From assembly GCA_900556545.1 (NCBI GenBank), contig USPE01000016.1:1-16264 (forward strand): a DNA stretch of 16,264 bases, given 5' to 3'. This document shows positions 5,696-12,946 of the stretch, in pieces. The notes beneath the pieces were generated by a model. That model was not told the origin of the DNA, did not search any database, and was given only the letters and a program-made list of their open reading frames with translations. A program made the position numbers and the translations under genes. Source of the DNA: an uncultured Peptococcaceae bacterium. Lineage in GTDB: Bacteria > Bacillota > Peptococcia > Peptococcales > Peptococcaceae. The first letter of the stretch is position 1. The number at the start of each line of letters is the position of its first letter.

Positions 5696-8314
5696 ATGAG
5701 TCAGGGTCAGAAAGAAAAAACAAAACTGACTAATATTATGAAGATTTATAAACGGGATTTGTATAATATTTTTCACAATCCTGTTGCATTGTTGATTACG
5801 TTGGGACTGTTGGTGCTGCCTTCTTTGTATGCCTGGGTGAATATTGTTGCCTGCTGGGATCCATATGGGAACACCAATGGGATTAAGGTTGCGGTGGTTA
5901 ATGAAGATGCGGGTGTGACGCTGCAGGGAACAACGATTAATGCCGGTGACGAGATTGTGAAAAGTTTGAAGGAGAATGATGCTATCGGTTGGCAGTTTGT
6001 ATCGATGGATGATGCTGAATATGGCTTAACCCATGACCGATATTATGCAATGCTGGAGATTCCGGAAAATTTTTCTTCTGAATTGGTGAATGTGCTGGGA
6101 GATGATTTTTCTAAGCCGCAAATTATTTACCGAGTAAATGAAAAAAGCAATGCCATTGCGCCCAAGATTACTGATACCGGCGCAAAAACAGTGACCAATG
6201 AAGTGACCAAGGCGATTATTGAGGTGGTAGATCAAATTGCATTTTCCACTGGCAATGATTTAGGGCAGGAGCTAAATAGTAATGAAGGAAAAATTAAGCG
6301 GCTGCGGGATGCGGTACTGGCTGTTAACAGTCATTTTGGAGAACTGGAAGCAGAGTTGGACAAAGCCAATGAGGGGCTTACGACGATAGAAGATTTGCTG
6401 GATAGCGCCAATGAGGCATTGCCATATATGGAAGATGGCATTCAGCAGCTGCAGGCGTTTTCTGACCAAGGAAATCTGCTGCTGGGTGATGCAGAGCAAG
6501 CCCGTGATGATGGTGTCGATTATGTGGCGGATAAGTTTAATCAGTGTGAGAAGTTGTTGGCAGAAACAAAAACGCTGCTGGCAGAGGCGGAAACGAAAAT
6601 CAACAGTACAGAGAATTTGGTTGAGGCGGTGCCTCCTTTGTTAGATAAAGCCCGTGCATTACAGCAAAATTTGCAGACTGTTTTAGACTGGATGGGACAG
6701 CAGGATTTGCAGGATCCTGAATATGACAAGTGGCTGGCAGGGTTGCAGCTGGCAGAAGGAAGCGCCGAAAAACTGGTATCTTTATTGGAACAGTTGGAAC
6801 AACATCCGGAGCAGGTGCAGAACGTCTTGCTAACGGCTTATGAGACTACCGGTAAAATACTGGGGCAACAATTAGCAGTGCTGGAACGAATTGAAACGGA
6901 TTTGCAAAAACAGCTGGATGCTGCGCAGACAGAAGCGGAAAAAGAATTTTTGACGCAGCAGTTGGAGCAGAATCAACAGCTGCAGAAAGAGTTGACGCAA
7001 ACCCTTGCTGAAACAGAGGATAAGAAAAACCAGCTGGCGGACATGACTGCTGATCAAGTGGCGGCACAGATTGATGCTGAGGTGCAAAATATAAGGGATT
7101 TGCAGAAGAAAGTGCAGCTTCTGGAAACATTGGTGCAGCAGGCAGCGGATGCCGGCATCGGCGCTGATGAAATATTGCAGGAATTGAATCATGTGAATAC
7201 CATTTTAGATGATGGGATCCAACAGGCATATTCGTTGCTGCAGACAGCGGACAAAGCTTTTGATTTAGCTGATGAGATATTGCAGACAGCCAATGTAACA
7301 GTGGATGAGCTGGAGCAAGGTATGCAGGATATTACAACTGTTTATGAAGAACGCTGGTCCGGCATGTTGGATGGCATGTTCGGCAATCTGCACAGCACAT
7401 TGAATGATTTGGACGAAGCCTTGGTGCGTGCTGATGCGGCCATTCCTGAAGTTTATGAGCTTTTGGAGTATGGCGGCGAAACAAAAGACAAAGGTGCGGA
7501 CTTGTTAACACAACTGAATGATGCATTGCCTGCGGCAAAAGCAGAGCTGCAGCGGCTCAGCACAGTTATGTCGGCGTTAAGTGATGATAATCTGGATCTT
7601 TTGATTGACTTGCTGGAAACTGATTCAGATGCGGCGGCGGATTATTTTTCTGGACCTGTAGAGTTGAAAGAGGAACGGCTGTATCATTTGGACAATTATG
7701 GTTCGGCTATGGCGCCTTTTTATACAGTGCTGGCGTTGTGGGTAGGTTGTTTGCTGCTGAGTGCGTTATTGACTACAGAAGCGGCTCCAATACAGCCGGG
7801 ACGAAAAAACACCATGATGGAAGAATATTTTGGTAAAATGCTGACCTTCTTGACGTTGGCCTTTGGTCAGTCATTAATCGTTTCGTTGGGCGATAAGTTT
7901 ATTTTGGGCGTAACGGTAGCAGATTTGGGGATCTTTTTGGGATTCAGCTTGTTTACGTCCCTTGTGTTTATTTTGATTGTATATACTGCGGTATCTATTT
8001 TGGGCGCTGTGGGGAAAGCGGTTTGTGTGGTATTTTTGGTATTGCAGATTGCAGGCGCCGGCGGAACATTTCCGGTGGAAGTCATGCCTGAATTTTATCA
8101 AATAATACAGCCGTTCTTGCCGTTTACTTATGCTATAGGCGCTATGCGAGAGGCAATATCCGGGCCGATGGTTGAGAATTTGGTGTTTGACTTCTGGCAT
8201 TTGCTGATTTTTGGGGTAATTGGTCTTGCTATCGGTGTGTTGTTGAAAAAACCGCTGCATCCGTTGATAACGTGGTTTAATAAGAAGTTTAAAGAAAGTG
8301 GTTTGGGTGAATAA
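5696..8314 (+). CDS. YhgE/Pip family membrane protein
   Basis: This 872-aa protein has the YhgE/Pip architecture (phage infection protein family, related to EsaA). It has a short cytosolic start, a first membrane span at about residues 28-52 ending in WVNIVACWDPYGNT, and a conserved extracellular N-domain with KVAVVNEDAG. A long, glutamine- and alanine-rich coiled coil follows at about 190-650, then five or six membrane spans in the last 200 residues with a GGTFPVEVMPEFYQ loop (ABC-2 permease-like). The cellular role is unsettled; relatives serve as phage receptors or secretion components. No WXG100 or EssC genes are present here, so a type VII link has no local support. ATG 5696 is preferred because the G-rich stretch GGGGGCGGAG lies immediately upstream; ATG 5681 is an in-frame alternative. 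It is divergently transcribed from the degV-family gene. Confidence 0.85.
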   Translation: MSQGQKEKTKLTNIMKIYKRDLYNIFHNPVALLITLGLLVLPSLYAWVNIVACWDPYGNTNGIKVAVVNEDAGVTLQGTTINAGDEIVKSLKENDAIGWQFVSMDDAEYGLTHDRYYAMLEIPENFSSELVNVLGDDFSKPQIIYRVNEKSNAIAPKITDTGAKTVTNEVTKAIIEVVDQIAFSTGNDLGQELNSNEGKIKRLRDAVLAVNSHFGELEAELDKANEGLTTIEDLLDSANEALPYMEDGIQQLQAFSDQGNLLLGDAEQARDDGVDYVADKFNQCEKLLAETKTLLAEAETKINSTENLVEAVPPLLDKARALQQNLQTVLDWMGQQDLQDPEYDKWLAGLQLAEGSAEKLVSLLEQLEQHPEQVQNVLLTAYETTGKILGQQLAVLERIETDLQKQLDAAQTEAEKEFLTQQLEQNQQLQKELTQTLAETEDKKNQLADMTADQVAAQIDAEVQNIRDLQKKVQLLETLVQQAADAGIGADEILQELNHVNTILDDGIQQAYSLLQTADKAFDLADEILQTANVTVDELEQGMQDITTVYEERWSGMLDGMFGNLHSTLNDLDEALVRADAAIPEVYELLEYGGETKDKGADLLTQLNDALPAAKAELQRLSTVMSALSDDNLDLLIDLLETDSDAAADYFSGPVELKEERLYHLDNYGSAMAPFYTVLALWVGCLLLSALLTTEAAPIQPGRKNTMMEEYFGKMLTFLTLAFGQSLIVSLGDKFILGVTVADLGIFLGFSLFTSLVFILIVYTAVSILGAVGKAVCVVFLVLQIAGAGGTFPVEVMPEFYQIIQPFLPFTYAIGAMREAISGPMVENLVFDFWHLLIFGVIGLAIGVLLKKPLHPLITWFNKKFKESGLGE

Positions 8315-8325
8315 GAGAACTATTG

Positions 8326-8565
8326 CAGAGTTATCCACTGCTTGTGGATAACTCTGTGGATAAACTCTGAATATCCGTTGAAAAATTGTGAATTTTTTTC
8401 TTGCAGCGGTGGATGAATGGGACAATATGGGGAAAGATGGAACGAGGATAAATTGTATAGACTGCATAGATAAATAAAAAGAACGGTATAAATCGGTGTT
8501 GGAGGGGATCGTATACTGCATAGGCAAGAAGTTGTTTATCCACATAACGCACAGAGTTATGCACA
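8326..8565. promoter_or_regulatory. DnaA-box cluster
   Basis: The spacer between the yhgE-like gene and the rhodanese holds three perfect consensus DnaA boxes: TGTGGATAA at 8343-8351 and 8355-8363 (minus) and TTATCCACA at 8536-8544 (plus). It also has TTATCCACT at 8331-8339 (one mismatch) and TTATGCACA at 8557-8565, which fits TTATNCACA. The first two boxes face each other within a 13-bp inverted repeat (8326-8338 and 8344-8356, 5-base loop). An AT-only hairpin (8381-8399) follows, and the 9-mer ACTGCATAG is repeated at 8461 and 8515 between the two groups. Such clusters either form part of oriC or titrate DnaA and regulate initiation at a distance. No dnaA gene adjoins, so the second role is the likelier. 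No gene is seen in this spacer. Confidence 0.75.
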
Positions 8566-8617
8566 ATATGAATTTGCTAATTTTGTTGAGGAAACAATAG
8601 GAATAGAGAATCAGTAT

Positions 8618-8676
8618 AAAAAAGCTGCTGCGAAAGATTTGTATTGCATACAAGGATCTTTTGCAGCAGCTTTTTG
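8618..8676. terminator. Long hairpin terminator, mainly for the rhodanese gene
   Basis: AAAAAGCTGCTGC on the left pairs with GCAGCAGCTTTTT on the right. Pairing continues through AAAGAT/ATCTTT and, after a two-base bulge, TTGTAT/ATACAA around a TGC loop. The stem exceeds 20 bp and is followed by six Ts on the minus strand, just past the rhodanese stop. It also has five Ts on the plus strand, so it can act in both directions. Confidence 0.85.
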
Positions 8677-8689
8677 CGTGGATAGAATG

Positions 8690-9115
8690 TTACATTGGTC
8701 TGTGTTTATAGAAGGTTTCCATAGAACCGATGTCGTATACATTTGTAAATCCCAGAGCGTACAGCAGTTTGGTGGCTTGTTTGCTGCGCGTGCCGCTCTG
8801 GCAGTAAATTAAAATGGTTTTATTGCGATTGCCCAAAGCCTGAATGGCGTTTTGCTTTAATGTGTTTAACGGGAGATTTTTACTGTCGGGTAAATGACTG
8901 TACGCATATTCATCAGGTGTGCGCACATCCAACAGCAAAGTTTTTTTGCCGGGCTGCAGCAGCGTCCAGCCGTCTTCCGGGGAAAGAGAACGGTAAAGCA
9001 ATTTGCCGTCTTTTTTCTTTTCTGCTGTTTTAAGCGGTCGTTTGCTGAGCCAGCTGCTGATGAGAAAGCTGCAGACAACCACCGCCAAAAGAATCATCGT
9101 AACGGAAAAATCCAT
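8690..9115 (-). CDS. Membrane-anchored rhodanese-like protein
   Basis: This 141-aa protein has an N-terminal hydrophobic segment (residues 5-22) followed by a single rhodanese domain. The domain shows the entry motif LLDVRTPDEY (61-70) and an active-site loop with Cys105 in CQSGTRS, the cysteine that carries the persulfide in sulfurtransferases. The short N-terminal span would hold the domain at the membrane; the hydrophobic segment lacks a clear signal-peptidase site. ATG 9115 is preceded by AGGAG with an 8-base spacer. It is a single gene with its own promoter (9149-9177) and terminator (8618-8676). The substrate is unknown: sulfane sulfur handling is the general family role. Confidence 0.9.
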   Translation of the reverse strand: MDFSVTMILLAVVVCSFLISSWLSKRPLKTAEKKKDGKLLYRSLSPEDGWTLLQPGKKTLLLDVRTPDEYAYSHLPDSKNLPLNTLKQNAIQALGNRNKTILIYCQSGTRSKQATKLLYALGFTNVYDIGSMETFYKHRPM

Positions 9116-9148
9116 AATGGCAGCTCCTTTTGTGGTTAGATAAACAAT

Positions 9149-9177
9149 ACTATGCCACAGGCAAAATTTTTTGTCAA
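9149..9177 (-). promoter_or_regulatory. Sigma-A type promoter for the rhodanese gene
   Basis: On the minus strand a perfect TTGACA (9177-9172) and CATAGT (9154-9149) are spaced by 17 bp. The -10 matches four of six positions. The leader is about 26 bases. Confidence 0.6.
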
Positions 9178-9212
9178 ATTTTTGAGTGCTTTTATCGTTT
9201 TGAACGAATGTA

Positions 9213-9237
9213 TATAATATAGATGGTTACATGTAAC
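9213..9237 (+). promoter_or_regulatory. Promoter -10 and overlapping palindrome for the sigma-factor operon
   Basis: A perfect TATAAT lies at 9213-9218 but has no good -35 box (TTTTAT at 17 bp). The 12-bp perfect palindrome GTTACATGTAAC follows at 9226-9237, at or just past the expected start of transcription. A weak -35 with a palindrome over the start point fits a regulated promoter; the regulator is unknown. Confidence 0.4.
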
Positions 9238-9258
9238 GGGGGAATGGAGGGAGCAGTT

Positions 9259-9819
9259 TTGAACGAGGAGGAACGGAGATTATTACAGTTGCTGTTGGAG
9301 CAGCCAGAGCAGGGCGTGGCTGATGCGATACAGCGTTATGGAAACACGGTGCGGTGGATTATTATGAAGTTGTTGGGCAGTGCCAATTCTTCGGAAATAG
9401 AGGAGTGTATGGCAGATGTGTTTGTGCGTTTGTGGCAGGGCGCTGCGCAGTTTGATACAGACCGCGGTACAAAGTTATCGTCCTGGGTGTATGGGATTGC
9501 TCGTCATACAGCGTTAGATTACAGGCGATGTCAACAAAGGAGAGGGAGCAATGTATCTTTAGAAGAAGCAGATTTGCAGATTGAACTGAATCTGGAGGAT
9601 GGGATGGCCAGGAATATTAACGGGACAATTTTGAGACAGACCGTTGATGCGTTGCCGCCGCCGGACAGAGAGATTTTTATTTATCGTTATTTTTGTGAGC
9701 TTTCTGTCCGAGAAATTGCGGAACGGGTTTCGTTGACGGTGAAGCAGGTAGAGAATAAATTGTATCGGGGTAAATTATCGCTGCGGACGCAACTGCTGGA
9801 AAGGGGGATTATCCGATGA
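9259..9819 (+). CDS. ECF-type RNA polymerase sigma factor (sigma-70 family)
   Basis: The protein is 186 aa with the two-domain ECF layout. Region 2 covers about residues 15-85 (EECMADVFVRLWQGAAQFD, then LSSWVYGIARHTALDYRR), which binds core polymerase and the -10. Region 4 covers about residues 125-180 (LPPPDREIFIYRYFCELSVREIAERVSLTVKQVENKLYRGK), a helix-turn-helix that reads the -35. The start is taken as TTG 9259 because GGAGG (9246-9250) lies eight bases upstream; ATG 9244 and ATG 9223 are in frame but poorly served. The TGA stop overlaps the next gene's ATG (ATGA at 9816-9819), so the two are translationally coupled. This is the usual arrangement of an ECF sigma factor with its membrane anti-sigma. 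The inducing signal and targets are unknown. Confidence 0.88.
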   Translation: MNEEERRLLQLLLEQPEQGVADAIQRYGNTVRWIIMKLLGSANSSEIEECMADVFVRLWQGAAQFDTDRGTKLSSWVYGIARHTALDYRRCQQRRGSNVSLEEADLQIELNLEDGMARNINGTILRQTVDALPPPDREIFIYRYFCELSVREIAERVSLTVKQVENKLYRGKLSLRTQLLERGIIR

Positions 9820-10925
9820 GCAAAATGGAGGAGTTATTGGAATTGGAAGAAACCATTGCGCCGGAACTATTGGAGCATATGGCAGAGGCTGATATGCAGA
9901 AACTGGATGTTCAGGAACAGCAGCGAGTTGAGCAGATGGTGCTGCAAAAGATAGCAGTGCTGCGAGCTGATGCTGCTGAGCAGAAGAACGATGTTGTATT
10001 GCCTATGACGGAGCAGGCAGTGCAATCAGTTGAACAGTATCAGAAGAAACAAAACAAGCGTCGATTCCGTTTGGACAAGCGGCGTTGGATTGGTGCAGTG
10101 GCTGCGTGTGCGCTATTGTTTTCGCTGAGCACAGCGGCAGTTGCCACGCTCAGTACCGATGAACGATTGCTTAAGCTGCTGCATGCTGACAGTCAGTCGC
10201 AGATTGCGCAGATGAATGAGATGGCTACGCCGTTAGGAATATCAGATACAGTTGATGGATATACCTTGACTTTGCAGGAAGCAATCAATGACCAACATCA
10301 TTTGTGGTTGTTATTGGACTTGACTGCACCGGAAGGTGTGGTGCTGGATGCAGAGAGGCTCTATTTTCGCAAGTCATGGCTGCACTTTGAAAAGATGGGA
10401 TCACATGGATATACAACGTATACATTGCCTGATGAAAGTCCGACGGATAATCAGGTAAGTTTTATGATGGAAATCAACACACGGAGAACAGTAACGAACA
10501 ATCCTATTACGCTGGAAAAAGGAGATTTGGGGTTGTCAAACTGGGCTGATGGAGAAGAACAATGGACACAGTTATCAAAAGGAAGTTGGAAGTTTGAATT
10601 TGTTGTGCCGGATAATGACACTACCATATCTATGTGGCAGTGGAAAGTATTGGAGCATGGCGATAAAAACTTTTTACTGGCTAAGATGGAGGTATCACCG
10701 TTGAGCATCACATTGAAAACCAGACGCTTGGAGTGGGATACATACGCGATGCTAAGAGAGGAACCGGTACAGGTGTATTTAAAAAGCGGAGAGATGATAG
10801 AGCTGAGCAGTAATAGCAGCGGCGGAGGCGGTTTGGTGATGGATTTTAGTTATACCATGCCGGAACCAATTGATTTGGCAGAAATTGATCGTGTGGTATT
10901 TTGCGGTGAAACTTTAAATTGGTAA
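9816..10925 (+). CDS. DUF4179 domain membrane protein, probable anti-sigma factor
   Basis: This 369-aa protein has a cytosolic, acidic and glutamine-rich first 80 residues, a basic stop (KKQNKRRFRLDKRR), one membrane span at about 91-112, and a large outer domain. The segment after the span (GISDTVDGYTLTLQEAINDQHHLWLLLDL) resembles DUF4179, a domain found in single-span proteins encoded beside ECF sigma factors in Bacillota. The model is that the N-terminal tail holds the sigma factor at the membrane and the outer domain senses a signal; that is family inference. No HXXXCXXC zinc motif is visible in the N-terminal part, so this is not a classical zinc anti-sigma. The start ATG 9816 overlaps the sigma stop codon. 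The operon ends at the terminator at 10942-10997. Confidence 0.8.
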   Translation: MSKMEELLELEETIAPELLEHMAEADMQKLDVQEQQRVEQMVLQKIAVLRADAAEQKNDVVLPMTEQAVQSVEQYQKKQNKRRFRLDKRRWIGAVAACALLFSLSTAAVATLSTDERLLKLLHADSQSQIAQMNEMATPLGISDTVDGYTLTLQEAINDQHHLWLLLDLTAPEGVVLDAERLYFRKSWLHFEKMGSHGYTTYTLPDESPTDNQVSFMMEINTRRTVTNNPITLEKGDLGLSNWADGEEQWTQLSKGSWKFEFVVPDNDTTISMWQWKVLEHGDKNFLLAKMEVSPLSITLKTRRLEWDTYAMLREEPVQVYLKSGEMIELSSNSSGGGGLVMDFSYTMPEPIDLAEIDRVVFCGETLNW

Positions 10926-10941
10926 GTTAAAAATTATAATG

Positions 10942-10997
10942 AAAAAGAGCAGATATTTTATCGAAAACAAAAATCAGATAAAAATCTGTTCTTTTTT
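10942..10997 (+). terminator. Rho-independent terminator of the sigma/anti-sigma operon
   Basis: The arms 10942-10962 and 10977-10997 pair along about 20 bp (AAAAAGAGCAGAT on the left, ATCTGTTCTTTTT on the right) with one wobble and one bulge. The loop is 14 bases and six Ts close the structure. It begins 17 bases after the stop codon. Confidence 0.8.
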
Positions 10998-11462
10998 GTT
11001 TTTAGACCGGTCGATATTTATAGTTTATCTTGAAATAGCTGTGTAATAAATTTTTGTCAATCTCTTTCTTTAAAGAATAACGATAAAATTTATTTTATTG
11101 CGTAATCCAGCTTCCTCTTTTTTGGCATGAAATAGACTGTCGTGTTTTTATATTTGATATTTTTTTAGCTATTCCGTTTTTTAAAGCGTTACAATTTATT
11201 TTATGCAATAAACTTGTGAGTTCGATTGCTGATCGAGTAAAAAATGTGAATAAAAATTCATTACGAAGTTTTTATAAAGTTGAAAAATAAAAGTTTGTTT
11301 TGAGGAATAAAATATCACCAATGATGCGATAGTAATAGAAAGCTAATTTAGATTTATCGAAACATAAAATTTGTTAAACCGATAACTTATTATAGCTGTT
11401 TTTAGTAGGTTATATCAGAATTTTTTTCAAAATAATGAGGAATTCATATTTTGAAAAAAAGG
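10998..11462. other. AT-rich spacer without a recognisable gene
   Basis: About 465 bases, visibly richer in A+T than the flanks, with stops in all frames at short intervals. The only structures seen are AATTTATTTTAT repeated at 11087-11098 and 11193-11204, and a small TCGAT/ATCGA hairpin near 11222-11237. There is no RNA gene, riboswitch consensus or coding segment that I can support. Confidence 0.5.
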
Positions 11463-11512
11463 TTTCTGTAGTATAATAGATAATAATTCGTATAGTTACT
11501 ATACTACAGAAA
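11463..11512 (+). promoter_or_regulatory. Inverted repeat overlapping the promoter and leader of crcB
   Basis: TTTCTGTAGTATA (11463-11475) is perfectly repeated in inverse as TATACTACAGAAA (11500-11512). A TATAAT (11472-11477) runs off the left arm, and the right arm runs into the AAAGGAGC ribosome binding site (11510-11517). A nested GTATAG/CTATAC hairpin (11490-11495 and 11499-11504) competes for the right arm. It could be an operator for a dimeric repressor or an RNA switch. The fluoride-riboswitch (crcB motif) consensus is not visible. Confidence 0.5.
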
Positions 11513-11526
11513 GGAGCGCATATAAA

Positions 11527-11898
11527 ATGGATTGTCTGGCTGTAGGGCTGGGCGGTTTTTTGGGGGCAATAAGCCGTTATCTATTGGGGTTTGTACCGGG
11601 CTACTACTATTTGAGTTTTCCTGTGGGAACCATGCTGATTAATTTTGTTGGTTCGTTTTGTATTGGTTTGGTGGTAGGTGCTGCGTCGTTGGGAACCTTG
11701 TCGGGCAGAGAGCAGTTATTTTTAAAGACTGGATTTTGTGGCGGATTTACTACTTTTTCTACATTTTCGCTGGAATCGATAACACTATTGGAACAAGGAC
11801 ATTGGTTTATGGCAGGCGGTTATATCATTTGCAGTTTGCTGCTTTGTCTGGCAGGTGTGGTAGTTGGAAAATTCTTAGCGCTTCGTTTTTTTGCATGA
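11527..11898 (+). CDS. crcB: Fluoride ion channel CrcB/FluC
   Basis: This 123-aa, four-span protein is the normal length for Fluc channels, which work as dual-topology dimers exporting fluoride from the cytoplasm. The diagnostic motifs are GGFLGAISRYLLG (residues 8-20), GTMLINFVGSF with the conserved Asn, and GFCGGFTTFSTFS around the central sodium site and the phenylalanines that line the pore. Only one crcB is present, so a homodimer is expected. ATG 11527 follows AGGAG (11512-11516) after 10 bases. No terminator is visible downstream. Confidence 0.93.
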   Translation: MDCLAVGLGGFLGAISRYLLGFVPGYYYLSFPVGTMLINFVGSFCIGLVVGAASLGTLSGREQLFLKTGFCGGFTTFSTFSLESITLLEQGHWFMAGGYIICSLLLCLAGVVVGKFLALRFFA

Positions 11899-11915
11899 AT
11901 GATGTATAATTATAA

Positions 11916-12207
11916 ATGAATAAATATAAGATCGATGCTATCAAGAACGGGATGATTTTAAGAAATGTAAGTATAAGGTATTGTTTCTGTGTAGAAAACG
12001 CAGAGAAAGGCCGAAAAATCCTGTAGTGGAAGCCTTGATGGTAAAATCATAAAAACTTGCAATATAAGGTTATGTATCAGACATAAACTGCAACTGGGTA
12101 TCATAAAAGTATACATGGAATGGATAAATGTTGATACTGCAAGGACAGAAAAATGGCTTGAAATCGGGAAAACATACGATTTCGTGAAAAAATGTACGAA
12201 AATTTAA
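11916..12207 (+). pseudogene. Probable frameshifted small gene of unknown function
   Basis: Two open stretches in different frames abut. From ATG 11916 a 36-codon frame (MNKYKIDAIKNGMILRNVSI...) ends at TAG 12024-12026. From about 11995 a second frame is open to TAA 12205-12207 and reads convincingly protein-like (SLDGKIIKTCNIRLCIRHK..., VYMEWINVDTARTEKWLEIG, KTYDFVKKCTKI). It has no start codon before the ATG at 12118. A one-base shift near 12005-12025 would join them into a protein of about 96 aa. No ribosome binding site stands before 11916. I do not recognise the family. The call rests on composition alone; two chance frames or a sequencing error are the alternatives. Confidence 0.45.
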
Positions 12208-12234
12208 AAAACTATTATTGATAAGATTTATTGT

Positions 12235-12273
12235 AAAATGCACATAAAATGCTTTCTTTTTGGGTAAAAATGC
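12235..12273 (+). repeat. Three helically phased AAAATGC repeats
   Basis: AAAATGC occurs at 12235, 12246 and 12267, start-to-start spacings of 11 and 21 bp, or about one and two helical turns. It lies about 165-200 bp upstream of hydC in a spacer otherwise lacking a gene. It may be an activator-binding array, but AT-rich sequence makes chance plausible. Confidence 0.3.
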
Positions 12274-12365
12274 GTTTTAATAAAACATATAGGCTTTAAT
12301 GAATAGTCTGATTGTTTTGATTTACTTTGCGTTTGTATTTAGAAAGAGAAAAGTTTGCAAAGTAT

Positions 12366-12394
12366 TTGTAACAATCATTTGCTATTTTTAGATT
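12366..12394 (+). promoter_or_regulatory. Tentative promoter for the hyd operon
   Basis: TTGTAA (12366-12371) and TAGATT (12389-12394) are spaced by 17 bp, each matching four of six consensus bases. The leader would be about 35 bases. No clear site for the redox regulator Rex is visible in 12208-12435. Confidence 0.28.
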
Positions 12395-12435
12395 TAAAGA
12401 CGTTTATATTCTAATGTTTAAGGGAGGACAAGAAT

Positions 12436-12933
12436 ATGGCTTGTACATGTGGCGGACACAATGAAGCATTATTTGCACAGCTTGACAAAGTGATTGAGCA
12501 GCATAAAGATCAAAAAGGCAGCTTAATCAGCGTACTTCATAAAGCTCAGGGCATTTTTGGGTATTTACCAGAAGAAGTCCAGGCTTATATCGCAGAAAAG
12601 ATGGATGTTCCTTTAAGTGAAATTTATGGTGTAGTTACTTTCTATGCATTGTTCACAATGAATAAAAAAGGGAAATACACATTTAATGTCTGTCTGGGGA
12701 CAGCTTGTTATGTAAAAGGTTCCGGTAAATTGCTGGAAAAATTGCAGGAAGAACTGGGAATTGGTGTTGGTGAAACAACAGAAGACGGTATGTTCAGCAT
12801 TGAATGCTGTCGTTGCGTAGGGGCATGTGGTTTGGCTCCTGTTGTTACTATTAATGATAAGGTACATGGTCATTTGGTACCAGAAGATATTCCAGCCTTG
12901 ATTGCAGAAATCAAAGCTGCTGAGCAGAACTAG
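12436..12933 (+). CDS. hydC: [FeFe]-hydrogenase NuoE-like subunit (HydC)
   Basis: This 165-aa cytosolic protein is of the NuoE/24-kDa family: an N-terminal helical part (LISVLHKAQGIFGYLPEEV) and a thioredoxin-fold domain binding one [2Fe-2S] cluster. The four ligands are visible as Cys86-x4-Cys91 (NVCLGTACYVKG) and Cys127-x3-Cys131 (CVGACGLAP). In trimeric NAD-linked hydrogenases this subunit passes electrons next to the flavin subunit. ATG 12436 has GGGAGG (12422-12427) eight bases upstream. hydB begins 13 bases after its stop codon. The order C-B-A is that of known trimeric bifurcating hydrogenases. Confidence 0.92.
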   Translation: MACTCGGHNEALFAQLDKVIEQHKDQKGSLISVLHKAQGIFGYLPEEVQAYIAEKMDVPLSEIYGVVTFYALFTMNKKGKYTFNVCLGTACYVKGSGKLLEKLQEELGIGVGETTEDGMFSIECCRCVGACGLAPVVTINDKVHGHLVPEDIPALIAEIKAAEQN

Positions 12934-12946
12934 GAGGTGTGGGAGA

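Noticed and set aside
8326..8356. 13-bp inverted repeat after yhgE as a terminator
   Set aside because: There is no T-run after the stem, and the arms are accounted for by two facing DnaA boxes.
11952..12050. ATGATTTTA and TAAAATCAT closing a possible three-way-junction RNA with CTGTG/CGCAG and AAGGC/GCCTT hairpins
   Set aside because: It overlaps the probable frameshifted gene, the helices are short and AU-rich, and no known riboswitch or small-RNA consensus fits. Coding origin is the simpler explanation.
12902..12946. Upstream extension of hydB into hydC
   Set aside because: A strong AGGAGGTG precedes ATG 12947. The extra 15 residues are out-of-frame hydC sequence.
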